DNA of 64,000 nucleotides from Aphelenchoides besseyi (Eukaryota; Nematoda; Chromadorea; Rhabditida; Aphelenchoididae). Location of the stretch: positions 17,174,001-17,238,000 of the forward strand of contig JAMPIQ010000002.1 of the NCBI GenBank assembly GCA_024699855.1. Direction: 5' to 3'. The stretch's first letter is position 1; each line of letters opens with the position of its first letter. Shown here one piece after another: positions 35,032-46,310 of this stretch. The notes beneath the pieces were generated by a model. The model was given only the letters and a program-made list of their open reading frames with translations. It was not told where the DNA came from and did not search any database. Both the position numbers and the translations under genes were made by a program.

Positions 35032-36652
35032 TTAAATTGAACAAACAACGTGACTAAAGTCCAACAGAACAATCACTGAGTTTTGTATCAGGTTCGCAAC
35101 GAAACGTTCGGATTTCGGTTTTTGAGTTTGTGGATCGCAATACGCGTCAAATTTGCAACGAAAAGTTCGCTCCAACGAGCGAAGAACGAGATCAGAGCTG
35201 AGTATTTGACGACGTGTATCCTAAAACTCTTTAGATGAAGACAACAAAATCTATAAACACACATGTCTCTTGAGAACAACGTCCATTTCGAGGGTCGCAA
35301 CGAAGTTTTGAAGACCCGATTCTCGTGCCAAATTGGACAAATGTCGAACACGATAGACAAGAGAGATGAGTTCGGCGGTTAGACGAGTGAATGACTGAAA
35401 TAAGAAAGAGATTAAACACGAAATTTCTTATTACTATCAGTCTCTCAACTAATCCCCGGATTTAGAAAGCTCCGCAAAAACGTTACCTGAATCATCGGAT
35501 ATCCCAACCACCCGCGATGATGGAAATTCAAAGCGCATTCCTTTCCAACAGATGACTTCAAAAGTTGCAACGATCGTCGACAATTCTCGACCACATCGAC
35601 GGGCAACTGAAACGGCGATCGCAGTTGTTTCTTTTGCATCATCGACGAATCGGAAATGCGAATCGAGTTGATCGCCGGGTTGAATTGGAGACTAAATGCG
35701 TCGAATTCGTTTCTAATCGAATCGATAAGCTTACGGTTCGTGTTTCCAGAAAACTTCGAAAAGTCCCGAAATTTCGAATCTCAAGTTTTGAGCTCGAGTC
35801 CGAAACACTGTCGCAATACACTCGTTCTCGGCGCTCTGTGATCCTCGATCTTTAATCCAATTGGTCGGTCGAAAGGTCGTAGTTGTGATGATCGTTTGTA
35901 GAGACGAACAACCGTAGAGTTGTGGTAAATAAGAAGTGGGTCCGTGATAAGACGTAATCTTTTCGGCAATAAAATCGAGGAGCAAATAGACGGATTGCAT
36001 GAGCATATTTGGTACATTCAAATGTATTTCGTTAATCCAATCGGCATCTGAAGAAGTGCTCTAATAAACACGAAAATCTTCTATCAACGCAAACCTCGCA
36101 AAAAGGATCCCAGCTGAGCGAAATTCTTTGCATCAAAATTCGTCACGACGTTCAATTTCAAATGAAGGATTGATGGTCGAGCCAATTCGATGAGCGCAAG
36201 AGCCGATCCCAATGCGAGCCCCGATTGAGTGGGTCGATTGGAGGGCAAAACGATGCTCACGTTTGTTTGCGAATCCAAAATTACAAGAAGACTGTCGGTT
36301 TTCCACAAACTCTCAAGAAACGTCTTGTTCAGAAACTAAAAAACATTCCAGATTTTGTGCCCAATTGACTTACCGGAAATTTACATGCGTGAACAAAACG
36401 TAATCGAGTGCCGAAGTTGGAACCGCGGAAATGTCGGAACGTGATGTTTCGTGGATTTGAGCGAAGTCGAGGACCCGATTTCTCTTCTTCGTCTATTTCC
36501 GTATTCTGTTGACCGTAGAATTGCTGTTGCTCTTCGATCATGTTGATAATCGAGTCGATGTCGACATTCGATTGGCCATTTGAAGCGGTAGTGGGAGTCG
36601 GTTGTGGGTCCGAAAAGGGTTCCGAATGAGTCGAGAGTGAACTAATTAGCAT
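35032..36652 (-). CDS. Orphan 452-residue protein, possibly leucine-rich-repeat-like
   Basis: Six exons with all phases consistent: 36652-36374, 36335-36095, 36047-35735, 35691-35487, 35394-35263, 35220-35032; total 1,359 nt. The N-terminal 60 residues are Gln/Ser/Glu-rich and probably disordered. From residue about 85 on there are regular Leu/Ile/Asn stretches (SILHLKLNVVTNFDAKN, WINEIHLNVPNMLMQSVYLL, SSLQTI, LRFEISGLFEVF, NSIRI), which recall the irregular LRR domains of nematode F-box-type proteins, but I see no F-box. No signal peptide or catalytic motif. The model is strong; the function is unknown. Confidence 0.65.
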
Positions 36653-38398
36653 TTTTTCTAAAGCACCTAATTAACACCAGAACATTGGTTAACAACACGA
36701 TTATTCGTATTCACACGCTTACAAGTGAGTAATCAAAACATCGAAGTATGAAATTTGCAACCAAAAGTGGCCTTCAATTTAAAAGAAAAGACTAAAGATT
36801 GAACGCAAAATTAGTTGTTGTTTGTTGCCATCGACGACTTTTTGTCGACACACTTATTTGTGGTGACTTCCGTAACAAAATATAGAGGATTAGATACTAT
36901 ATAAGGACAATGAAAAAAAAGCTTATTGCACAATCGATAATGATGAAATTCACGTCAGATAACAAGTTGAGTAACCTTCGGGTGGTCGACGCTTAGAAAT
37001 TGAAAGAACGAGAACCGGTGGTCTTGAATGAGTAACCGATGTCAAGAATAAAACTTTCGACGTCTCATGCATTTTCGAATGTTATAAGTCGAAATGACAA
37101 GCCCCAGATGCTCTTAACTTCCGCATTAAAACGCAAAAGTTCAAAGCGGAAACTCAAATTGGATGCACAATTCGTGTCTGGAAACAATAGCACGTGATAT
37201 TGTCAACTCAATTTCCAATTAACAAACTCGAAAAAAATCACGCACTCATCCGCAAAAATAACCTTCAAGACATATGAGTAAGAAAGTTCGACTCAAAAAC
37301 AAACGTCTGTCGGCAATTTCAAGTCAATTGGGGTGCTGGAAAGAGAAGTTCTCGCTGCTAACGTTCAAACACCAAAACAAAACAGCGAGCGGCGTGTGCA
37401 CTCCGACGATGTCGTAAACAACAAACAACACGCAAAATGACCGGAAAACACGAAAACAAGCCGTTGAGGATTAGGTTGCCCTGTAACCGCAAAACAATAA
37501 CAAAAGTCGAGAGAAACAGATTCCGGTTGACTTTCGGAACGTTGTATTCATTCGTGTAGCCGTTTGAACAGCTTCATCTCGTTTTTGATTACCAACTTCC
37601 GCATCACATGGATATGATGAATATGTCGGAATGATTTGAAAACAAGTTGATGAACCCAAAAAGCTGGTACAACAATATGCAGACAGCCAGTCGAGATACA
37701 AGGAAAAACAAAGTGCAAATGTAAATCGGAAGCGAAAAAACACACGAAAAAAGCGAAAATACGTTTGCTCGCTTGTCGTCTCAATTCGAGCGCCGAAAAT
37801 CAGAGAAAAAAGCGAAACGCGGAAGTAGAAAACATAACACGATCCGATGATCATCGATCACAAAACACGAACCAACGGCCCAATCGAAATTCCCTCAATT
37901 CACGTGGTCCTCAAAAAAGTAAACAACTCGAGAAGAAAGTCGATTTCAAGAACAACCACGTAGGCACTGGCCACTAACGGCACAATAGGGAACGTTCAAA
38001 AACTTTTGCTCGAGTATCTGCTTCGTCTTCAACCCCAACTTTTTATACCCAAAAGCAATCAATTTGTTTTTCTACAAAACTGAAAGCTGCTGGATCTCAT
38101 GTTTACAAGTCAACCACTTCTTCTACCCTCTCGCAATTGTCAGTTTTGGTGTTTGATGTTCCAAAAACGCTTCGTTTTTGTTTGCCGCGGATCTCCCATA
38201 CTCTCGTCGTCAGGTTGTTGACAAACATAAACGAATATCATCGTATTCCCCATTGAATTTCTTCGGACTAAAGCAGATGTTTTCGAATTGAATGCGCAAA
38301 ACAAAAAACATGTTTTCCTTCGAACCCACCAATAAAGAAGAGTACCGTAAATAAACGTTATTTTATTCTCAACAACACATCGCTCAGTTCTTGGTGAA
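36653..38398. other. Intergenic region, no confident gene
   Basis: This is the upstream region of the 36.6-kb gene. A minus-strand frame from ATG 37854 starts with a signal-peptide-like stretch (CYVFYFRVSLFSLIFGA) and reads 127 codons, but its remainder is unlike a folded protein and no splice signals make it better. I leave it uncalled. Confidence 0.4.
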
Positions 38399-40099
38399 TT
38401 AGATTTGCAGATTCGCGGTTTGAATCGGCAACAACCACAACGAACGTCGCGAGCCGAAAAGTGTTTCCACGTTGCGCAACCACGCCCCGGATTTCTTCTC
38501 CACTGTTTCGTTCTGCTCCTCCTCATCGTAGCCGTATATTATTGTTTCAATGGTTGTATGATCGTCGAATATGTCCGACCAGAATGACCATTGGAAAAAA
38601 GTGAGAATGAACGGAAAGAGCTGAAACGTTTGTTACCATGAATTCAATCAAATCGCTTACTGTTGCTTGACCACAGCCAGTGATTGCAAAGGCCAACGGA
38701 TAGGCCATCTGCTGGAGTTTAACGCCGCCCGGACTGTAGAAGTCAATGCAAATGTAGATTAGAAATGAGGCCATGAAAACTGAGCAGTAAATGCCCTTGA
38801 AGGTCGCGTGTACAAGAAGAAGCATGAAGAATTTATGGTTCGCCAAATGAATGCACGTTCCCACTGCAATTGTATTTTGTTTAGTTTTTCTACTTCAAAC
38901 AACTGACAAGCCGGACAACAGTGATCAAAACGAACGACACATCGATTGCAGTGTCGACAGTGGTGAGTTCGTTGTGGCTTCAGAATCTTGCAAGACACAC
39001 AAACCAACGGACAGTCAAATTCGTCGTCGCCAAAAGTCATTGGTCTAAAATAAAAAGATGCAACAAAAGAGAACGATTAAACTCACGTGGTTCGAACTTT
39101 CGATCGAAATTTGTCGGAAATTTCGATTAGTTTGCGATAGAAAACTTCCCATTTCTCAGACTTCTCTTTCGGCACCTGATCTCCGCCTTCGTCTTCCGTT
39201 TCAAACGTCGAATTTGTGTCATCCTCCGAGTCGTAGGCCTTCTCAAAATTGGCGTATTCTTCAAGATCAGCGTAAGAAAGAAGTCCAAGAACCTCGTCCG
39301 GTACCCGATAAGTCAACGGTATAAGCAGTGGTCGAGTGAACAGCGCTTTGTATAACGATCCAGCAGCTAATATCCAAATCTCAAGACCAGTCATTGAATA
39401 CGAAATGTTCGAAGCTTACCAATGCAAAACCAAGGTAAATCAAAATCGTCCAAAACCAACGAGCATCGAGTAGAACACCCATGAAAGCAGTGCAGAACAA
39501 ATGATACCAAAAAATGTAGGCGCTTGTCCACAAAAATGGTTGTAACCACAATCGTAATTTCCAATTGATCGTCATCATGTGAAAACTACCAATCTTTGGA
39601 TTCGAAAAACTTCCAAAATGAAAAGTGATTGGAAGGTTGGGATTACGAAAATCTGTTTCCAACTCTTAAGACCTTCAATAATCGCTTTCATACCTGCAGT
39701 CTACGGCCAAGCGTTCCAAATTTGTCTGTTTACCTTTGAACTTAAAACAAAAAGGTTGAGGAAAGAATTTGGGCTTGACTTACCATTTCGACAATCGAAA
39801 ACAACTTGCGATAGAAAGTGAGTTGTATGGAAGCTCTCGAAATAGTCGTTTATTTTCGGAAATAACAACAACGTTTAATGGAGAACAATTGTTGTTATTA
39901 CGAACAACCTGCTCTCGAGACTAACCGTTCCGTCGTTTGTTGGTAACAAAATTTTGGTTGTTAGAATTACAAGCAAAACGGCCAACATAAACACTTTCAA
40001 AGGATCTTTGAGTCGTAATAAGAACACAGTGTTAAGAAGGCTAACAAACAACAGAAATCCGATTCTACAGGTCTCTTGTCCTTTTAATCTTGAAATCAC
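38399..40099 (-). CDS. DHHC-family protein acyltransferase with DHCC motif; 5' exon uncertain
   Basis: Exons in order on the minus strand: an uncertain 5' part within 40099-39660 with a helical pair ([18 protein letters not shown]), about 39651-39420 ([32 protein letters not shown]), 39379-39087, 39044-38908, 38863-38661, 38620-38399. The cysteine-rich domain is clear: [20 protein letters not shown] then [10 protein letters not shown]. The next residues are [14 protein letters not shown], two more helices and an acidic tail ([20 protein letters not shown]), ending in TAA. Such enzymes attach palmitate to cysteines of membrane proteins in the Golgi or ER. The catalytic cysteine of the motif is kept, but the third position is Cys rather than His and the usual PW is PA. 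The overall layout (helices, then a long acidic linker before the CRD) recalls the ZDHHC13/17 group without visible ankyrin repeats. Confidence 0.8.
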
Positions 40100-40856
40100 T
40101 TTTCAGAATCTACAGGAATAACAATGTGCTCACGAAATGCCTCATGACGCCGGCGAACTGTTTGCGTTTAAACCGATTTCAAAAATCGGATTTTTAGTGC
40201 CTTCTTGATGACCAATGTTGACCAGAAATACCTTATAATTCGGTATAATTTATTTTAAGTAAAACTTTGGAAGAAACAAAGTTCAATGTTGCTAATGGAT
40301 TTCAAATGAGTATCCAACAATCTCTTCAATTGGGAATTCAGGATCGATCCGCGAGTTCAGATAACGACGAGCAATTAATGTCTGATAGTATTTGAGTTGT
40401 TTCAATCAACTACAGCAAGTGACTCAAGCGGCAGTTAACAACGATGAGATATCTTCTAATTTATGTTGTTATAGATAGCCAACACAAAAGATCGATTCAT
40501 TTTAGTTGTCAACTTGTCCTAAGTAACCGATTTCTAATGAAGTCACTTCACGAAAGAATCCGCAGGTACAATCTCCGTTTCATTCGAAAGTTTGTTTGAA
40601 TCGACAAGTCGATTATTTCACTCAAATATACAAACAAAGTGCTCGTGAATCAACCTATCCGTGTGATTGATCGACTTAAGGGCAAGACACCAAAACTGAA
40701 CGTTGAAAAGCAACGAACTGTCGAAGTCAACTGACTGCAAACTGCCATCATAGTTCGTTTCCCGCGTCTCCGCAGCTTTTCGCCTGGCGCTGACTGTGCG
40801 TTAGTTCCAACAATTCAGTCGGAAAGTCTTGATTGTTGAATAAATTCGATTTTGAG
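40100..40856. other. Intergenic region between divergent DHHC and U1-70K genes
   Basis: This shared upstream region contains no recognisable gene. The 5' exon of the acyltransferase may lie here, for example the short frame starting ATGAGGCATTTCGTG on the minus strand near 40127, but this is not certain. Confidence 0.4.
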
Positions 40857-42172
40857 ATGACTCAGTTCCTGCCCGACAATCTTCTCACTCTTTTCCAACC
40901 ACGTCCGCCGTTGGACTTCAAACCGCCGGTCGATGAGTTGCTCGTAAATCGTAAACGAGCGCCGATTCAGGGAATCGCTCAGTACGTTGGATTATTCGAG
41001 GTTTGTTGTTCACTAGTCAACACTTTTGATTGGAATTTTTAGGATCCAAAAGATACTCCACCGAAGCCACATGTCGAAACTCGCGAGGAGAAGAAGGCGC
41101 GCAAACGAAAGGAAAAGAACGAGCTGTTGGCGTACAAAATCGAACAAGGAATCGCCACGTGGGCTCCAGCTGAAAACTCTCGAGCAACCGTAGATCCGTA
41201 CAAAACACTTTTCGTTGCTCGCATTAGCTACGAGACTTCTGAATCGCGACTGAGACGTGAGTTCGAGCGTTATGGTCGAATCAATAAGGTTGGTTTCTGT
41301 TTCTTTTGTTTATAAGTCGATCATTTAGGTTGTTATGGTACACGACAAAGACGGTAAACCGCGCGGTTATGCGTTCATCGAATACGCACACAAGTCGGAT
41401 ATGAGCAGTAAGTTTTGAGTTTCGATCAAAATTTCTTTTCTTGCAATCAAAATCCGATGAGTTAGAGAGCTTTTCGCTAATTAAAAATTCACTACCAATT
41501 TGGGTCATTTCGCTTTTACAGTCGAATCCACGTTTTCGATTGTTGCAGGGCCTTTCGTTCTTTGGCCCCAAATTTCGGTCAACGTTTTTGAGTAATTCTT
41601 GTAGAGGTTTGTTTCTATCGACGACCGTTGTAAGGCGGTAGTTAGATGGGACCGTTGGGGGCAGCGTTTTTATTGGCGGGGCAAACAGAAGAAAAACGTT
41701 AGAAGCCAAAAAGCTAAAGGTCAAGTTTCGACTGTTAGTTGGGAGGTTATTGTAAGGAAACTTTTGTGGTTTTCAATTCTTCGGGTAAGTTTCACGCGGT
41801 AAGTTCGCGGAAACATCCGATCGAAAAACGGTAAGATGCGCGTAAGTTTCTGTTTACTTTATCGTTAACTCGTTGACAATCCAAAAACTACGGGGCTCCG
41901 TGTAAGTTTTCGTATTTGGGTGAGTTGGTGTCCCGATCTGACAACTTGTAAGTGATCGTCTATTGGAATGTTGGACGCAATCAAAAAGAACAATAATTGT
42001 CGTGTGATGATCACTAACCCTTTTAGCGGCTTATAAGAAAGCGGATGGAATGAAAATCGACGGACGTCGAGTTCTCGTGGACTACGAAAGAGGGCGCACT
42101 CAGAAGTCCTGGCTTCCGCGACGTTTGGGAGGTGGAAAGGGAAATACGCGACGAACCAAAGAATCCCATTAG
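40857..42172 (+). CDS. snrnp70: U1 snRNP 70-kDa protein, short form without RS tail
   Basis: Four exons: 40857-41000, 41043-41288, 41329-41407, 42027-42172; 204 aa. It starts [20 protein letters not shown], the conserved N-terminus of U1-70K, followed by the basic helix and one RRM: RNP2 LFVARI at 104-109 and RNP1 RGYAFIEY at 142-149, then [13 protein letters not shown] and the family motif [12 protein letters not shown]. The protein binds stem-loop I of U1 snRNA and helps define 5' splice sites. It stops 35 residues after the RRM, while most animal homologs continue with a long RS/RD-rich tail. The first two introns are 42 and 40 bases, but the third is 619 bases and contains the splice-site cluster described separately. 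Confidence 0.95.
41752..41953 (+). promoter_or_regulatory. Cluster of decoy-like 5' splice sites in intron 3 of the U1-70K gene
   Basis: Within about 200 bases of the 619-base intron, consensus donors occur at 41752 (GTAAGG), 41785 (GTAAGT), 41799 (GTAAGT), 41831 (GTAAGA), 41842 (GTAAGT), 41902 (GTAAGT), 41920 (GTGAGT) and 41948 (GTAAGT). GTAAGT alone is expected about once per 4,096 positions. The real donor is at 41408 and the acceptor at 42026. A site array that binds U1 snRNP inside the gene for a U1 protein suggests feedback by blocking productive splicing; retention would stop translation at once (TGA at 41416). Confidence 0.6.
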
Positions 42173-42362
42173 CGTTTGTGTTGTTGTTTAATAATTGTCG
42201 AATAAATGAAATTGCTACGAAGATGTTAACACCGTTCGATTCTGTGAACTCGGCAGACAAGATTGCAAATTTGAAAGCGATGTCAGCAGTTGAAGATGAC
42301 TTTCCGTTGCTTGAGTGATCTGACTGTTAGTTTTGCATTTGAAACAAGTTCAATGAAAAGAA

Positions 42363-43027
42363 CTAACAGAAGAAGATGTTTGACTGTCGATTGGATTCTG
42401 TTGTTGAATTTGACTGCAAGAAAGTTTGAAATTGTACGATGGTTGTCAATCTAAATGCATTAAATTGATCCTGAGAAAGTTTTGAAGATCTTTGTCTTTT
42501 TTTCGGCACATTCTGTTCTTCCGATGTTCTAGACTCATTGACTAATTCAATTAGGAGATTTGTTTTGGCGTTTGCCAGTTGCGCAGTTTGAACGTAAAGC
42601 GTAATTATCTCTGTTATTGTCACCACGCAACTTAATGAACTGTTTTGGTTTCAACATTTCACTCTGTCTGATGGTCACTCAATGTGAGTTTGGACGATGT
42701 GATTGGAAACTCAGTTTCTTCCGAAACTTCCATTTTGTGTTTCATCTCTTATTCCGTTGTGAGTGCTTTGTGTTAGCCAATAATTTGGGTTTGAACACTA
42801 TCACACGGGTTTTCTCAAGAAGGTACTCCCGTGTGATTTTCTGCAAACGGTACTTTCAACTCACAAAAATTCACTTTTAAAGCTAATCATCCACTTACCT
42901 CCATTCCATTCAAAAACTCGTTACCATTTGCTTGCAATTGTTCAATCATCATCCATCGCCGCTTGCCCCAGTGCTTAACAGTTTCGGCAATTGAGTCCGA
43001 GGCACTCGGATCACTTTGCTGTTGCAT
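42363..43027 (-). CDS. Small charged protein, unknown family (124 aa, 2 exons)
   Basis: ATG at 43027; exon 43027-42899 (MQQQSDPSASDSIAETVKHW, then GKRRWMMIEQLQANGNEFLN), donor GTAAGT; exon 42608-42363 in phase from an AG at 42609-42610, with amphipathic helix (QTAQLANAKTNLLIELVNES) and a basic cluster (VPKKRQRSSKL), ending in TAG. The second acceptor lacks a pyrimidine tract, so the intron (290 bases) is the weak point. Coiled-coil-like character suggests a small adaptor or complex subunit. The 3' end converges with U1-70K, 190 bases apart. Confidence 0.45.
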
Positions 43028-43584
43028 CTTGATCTAAAGTCTTTTGATTAATCAAAAGTTCACTAGTATAAATACAAATAACTAAAAACCAAATGTCTCA
43101 ACTTCAATGCGACTAACAACAGCGAATTTATCGACCATATAAACAACAATTAGGTGTAGCGATTGCAATTCAAGTTCTGTCCAAATAGATTTGATGAACG
43201 ATCTTAGTTAACAAGTGTGAAAAATCGATTATACTGAGTTGGAAGTTGAATGAAAGGCGGAATTGGTGTTTCAATGGAATGAAATCTCGAACGAACAAAC
43301 AGCGATTTTAAAGAGAATGGAATTGAATGAGAAGAACGGAAATGGAATTGCACGTAATAGTAAAGAGCGTAATCAAGTGTGAAAATAATCCGATGATGTT
43401 GAACTTGAAAATAGTCGATAAGAACGAAGTCAACAAACAAAATGAGCTCAGGAATACATGAGAAGAATGCTATTCTCACTCAGATTTAACGTCAGTGTTT
43501 TAAGATCGAATTTTAAAAAATGATTGATGAATTAAAAGCGTAAATCGAAGCTGAAAGATAATCATATTACTGCGCGAAATACAA
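43028..43584. other. Intergenic region
   Basis: AT-rich spacer between two minus-strand genes. A 91-codon minus-strand frame at 43204-43479 is rich in Phe, His and Ser with no splice or start support and is not called. Confidence 0.4.
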
Positions 43585-44098
43585 CTATTGCTCTGGATTC
43601 TCGGGTTTATTCGCGAGAGTTTGGATGATCTTAGTCAGATCAGAAACCTCTTGTCTCATTTTTTCGAGGGTCAAACGGTGAGCTTCCAGTTGTCGCTGAT
43701 TCTTCGCGAGTTGTTCGAATTGTTTTTTGGTTAATACGTCTTTATCGTCAACTCGTTCACTTGAAACAGTTTAAGGTCCTGATGATCTGTTGGATTTGTG
43801 CGCTTGTTTGCAGTTCGTTTTGAATGTTGGACAGACAGGATTGAGTTTGATTTTTCTTGACGTCCGATGTTGGAAATTATGTTCATCCTCTTGAACGCTT
43901 TAGCTACACGTTTCCTAGAAAGCAGTTAAGAACAATCGTAAAAGTAACTACTTACTCGAGATGTTTATTCAGTGTGATTCCACGACGTCGACCGTTTGCA
44001 TTTCGTTTACTGCTTCCCTTCCAATAGAAATCTGAAAACGTTCTATTGAATAGGATTCAATTTATTGTAACAACATACTAATTTCCATTCTGAAAACG
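43585..44098 (-). CDS. Small basic protein with C-terminal coiled coil; internal junction unresolved
   Basis: ATG at 44098 opens MEI, then a 46-base intron, then an exon with FYWKGSSKRNANGRRRGITL and a donor (GTAAGT near 43957), then KRVAKAFKRMNIISN. The last part (about 43750-43585) reads VDDKDVLTKKQFEQLAKNQR and continues as heptad-like sequence to NPEQ and TAG. Between about 43890 and 43750 the coding frame changes and I could not find a clean intron. A short alternative frame there (LSNIQNELQTSAQIQQIIRT) also looks helical, so a further intron or a mutation is likely. Function unknown. Confidence 0.4.
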
Positions 44099-44924
44099 AA
44101 TGTTAATCTGAAACAACACAATTTCTTAATCACCAGCTCGTCAAAATACAACACGATCGACCAACGAAACACTCAACTAACGAATTGAAAAGAGGAAAAA
44201 TCGACAGTTTGTGCCAACGACAAGCGACCGAATTGAACATATATAAACAAAATCGCAACGAAGTGACCATTCGCGGTCTCTTAAAACGATTTTACTACAC
44301 GATGTAAACAATTGGAGTTATTTCAGATCGAGTTTGCTAGATGGTGAAGGGAATCAAAGATATATATCTTAAAGCGATTTTGCCACATTAGTGAGAATTA
44401 ACCGGAGAAAAAAGAAACCGATATGGTTCATGGTTTAAAGACTACATTGTCCGGCGTCCATAATAGAGTCGGAAATCACGTAGGGTGGACGCTGCGCAAC
44501 AGACGTCAAAGTATCAACCTCTTTTACTAGTGCAATTGACCATTCTACCACTTGAGATTTGGGTTATACGGATTTGAAGCATAAGAAAACTATACAATGC
44601 CTTTGACTCGGTTTACGATAATCGCTAATCGATTATCAGTATAATCAGAGTCTATTGGTTCTAACACAATTTCTTAAACGACAAAGCGATCAAACTAGTT
44701 GAACACATAATTAACAACAATAAGAACCGAAAGCAACTTCGATTAAGTAGCAAATAGAAATCCGCGCATCGTAGCTCAATCTAAAAACTTAACGCATCGA
44801 CATCTAAAAACCTTAAAGTAACAATATTTTCAATTCACGATTCACACATCGATTTGCACTCCATTTAACGACCACTTATCAAATTCAATGAACACCAACA
44901 CAATAACTTTGAATTCTAAGACTG
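44099..44924. other. Intergenic region
   Basis: AT-rich, without a recognisable gene. The interspersed repeat begins at about 44925. Confidence 0.4.
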
Positions 44925-46310
44925 TCACTCAATAACCATCGATTGTAGAAGCGTGTAATTAACAGGACAACAACAAACACTACTGGACTCCAAACCCTGT
45001 GAATATCAGCGGAGTCCAATCAGCCAACAAGCTAAAATACACAACACCCCCCATTCCCTTTTATGACATGTCCATCGCGCAAATCGATGTATCTCGAAGA
45101 TTCTGGCAACATCCATTGTTTATATTGTGTTAATAGAAAGCTTGAAAGTCTGGCTATTGATTGTGCGTAAACTTGTAGCTACCAGATAACTGGGAGAAAA
45201 ATGAAAGCACTTGGAAGCGAAGAAATTTGTCAAAAATCATCAAAAATTGCAGAATTTTGTGCAGCTCTTCCTTTTGATGATGGTGAGCTCTAATTTGGCA
45301 TTCCAGTTAAGCAGGTTAGAAGATCACGATTATCAAAGTGTGGAGAGATGAAATGGCTTGAGAGCTAAATTGGAAACATAAACATACTCAGAAACTGAGT
45401 CTTGTGAACTTAACTATAACAACGGTATTAGTTGGCCTCAATCGCTATAATTTGCACGAACAACTACTTCATATCAATGCAGTTAATGTTTTTAATTGTG
45501 TGTCAATCGACTCGCAGATAGTACAAACAGATCACTCACACAAAGGAGATGGTCCCATTTTCTGATTAGTGTATTTCAAAGGCTTTCGCGTATATTTTCG
45601 TTTGAATCTTCTAATCTCGTACCAACTAGTCTTTGCAGAATTCAAAAACAAAGCAGATTGACATCAAAATAGTCGTTATTCCATCCTCGCTCACACCCAC
45701 GGACACTCGCACAAAACTGAAGAGTGACCTGAGGATGGGAACGGAACGGTCAAACGATCCGAGTAGTTGGACTAGGAGTCTGCTCTTCGATTTCTCCGCT
45801 TGGTCATCCCACGCACTAATTTCATGCACTAGTTGAAACGTGAACAATGCATGATATTAGTGCGTTGATCGACCAGCGGAGAGAAGAGCAGAGGAATGAG
45901 TAGAGAAGGAATGACTAGGAAAGGAATGAGACGATGGAGTGACTGTTTGGACTCATTTCCAGGCTTTATATGCTACTCGAATGAGACTGTCGAAGCTGCA
46001 GAAGGCGGTACCCGCAGTCAAATATGCAATGGGTACCAGTGATAGGAACTGAGAAGGCGGTTGACATCTCTCGGTAGACAAAAGAGAACAATTTTATTAA
46101 TTGATCGGCGTTCCAATCATATTGTTTTCTCGCTTCCAGGCTTTCCCCGAGGTGATTTTGAATTTGAAGTAGATTGGCAGCGTCCTTTAGAACGCAATCA
46201 CCTCTACCAAGACGTCAACAATCACTGACCTGTTGGCCTCAGGTCATATTCTTCTGTGAACTTGGACAGTAGATTGTTGGCCAATTCGAATTTTATTGGA
46301 TACATTGAAA
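44925..46310 (+). repeat. Composite interspersed repeat, second arrangement of the pieces at 19.9-21.4 kb
   Basis: The left part (44925-45400) is a diverged direct copy of 19865-20345: both contain CACCCCCCATTCCCTTTTAT and AGAAAGCTTGAAAGTCTGGC. The right part (45545-46310) is the reverse complement of 20605-21375, including the hairpin at about 45795-45890. The two pieces therefore occur in a different relative orientation here than at 20 kb. No transposase or reverse transcriptase frame is seen. Confidence 0.75.

Noticed and set aside
35695..35735. A 22-base intron at 35734-35713 in the orphan 452-residue gene
   Set aside because: It is too short to be spliced; a 41-43-base intron using the next acceptor (GCATTTAG) keeps the frame and fits the local intron size.
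38140..38526. 128-codon minus-strand frame downstream of the acyltransferase
   Set aside because: It overlaps the true last exon in another frame; the frame ending [12 protein letters not shown] fits the family and the splice junction.
41281..41724. 147-codon minus-strand frame in the U1-70K intron
   Set aside because: It runs across exon 3 and the intron on the wrong strand, has no motif, and is better explained by chance.
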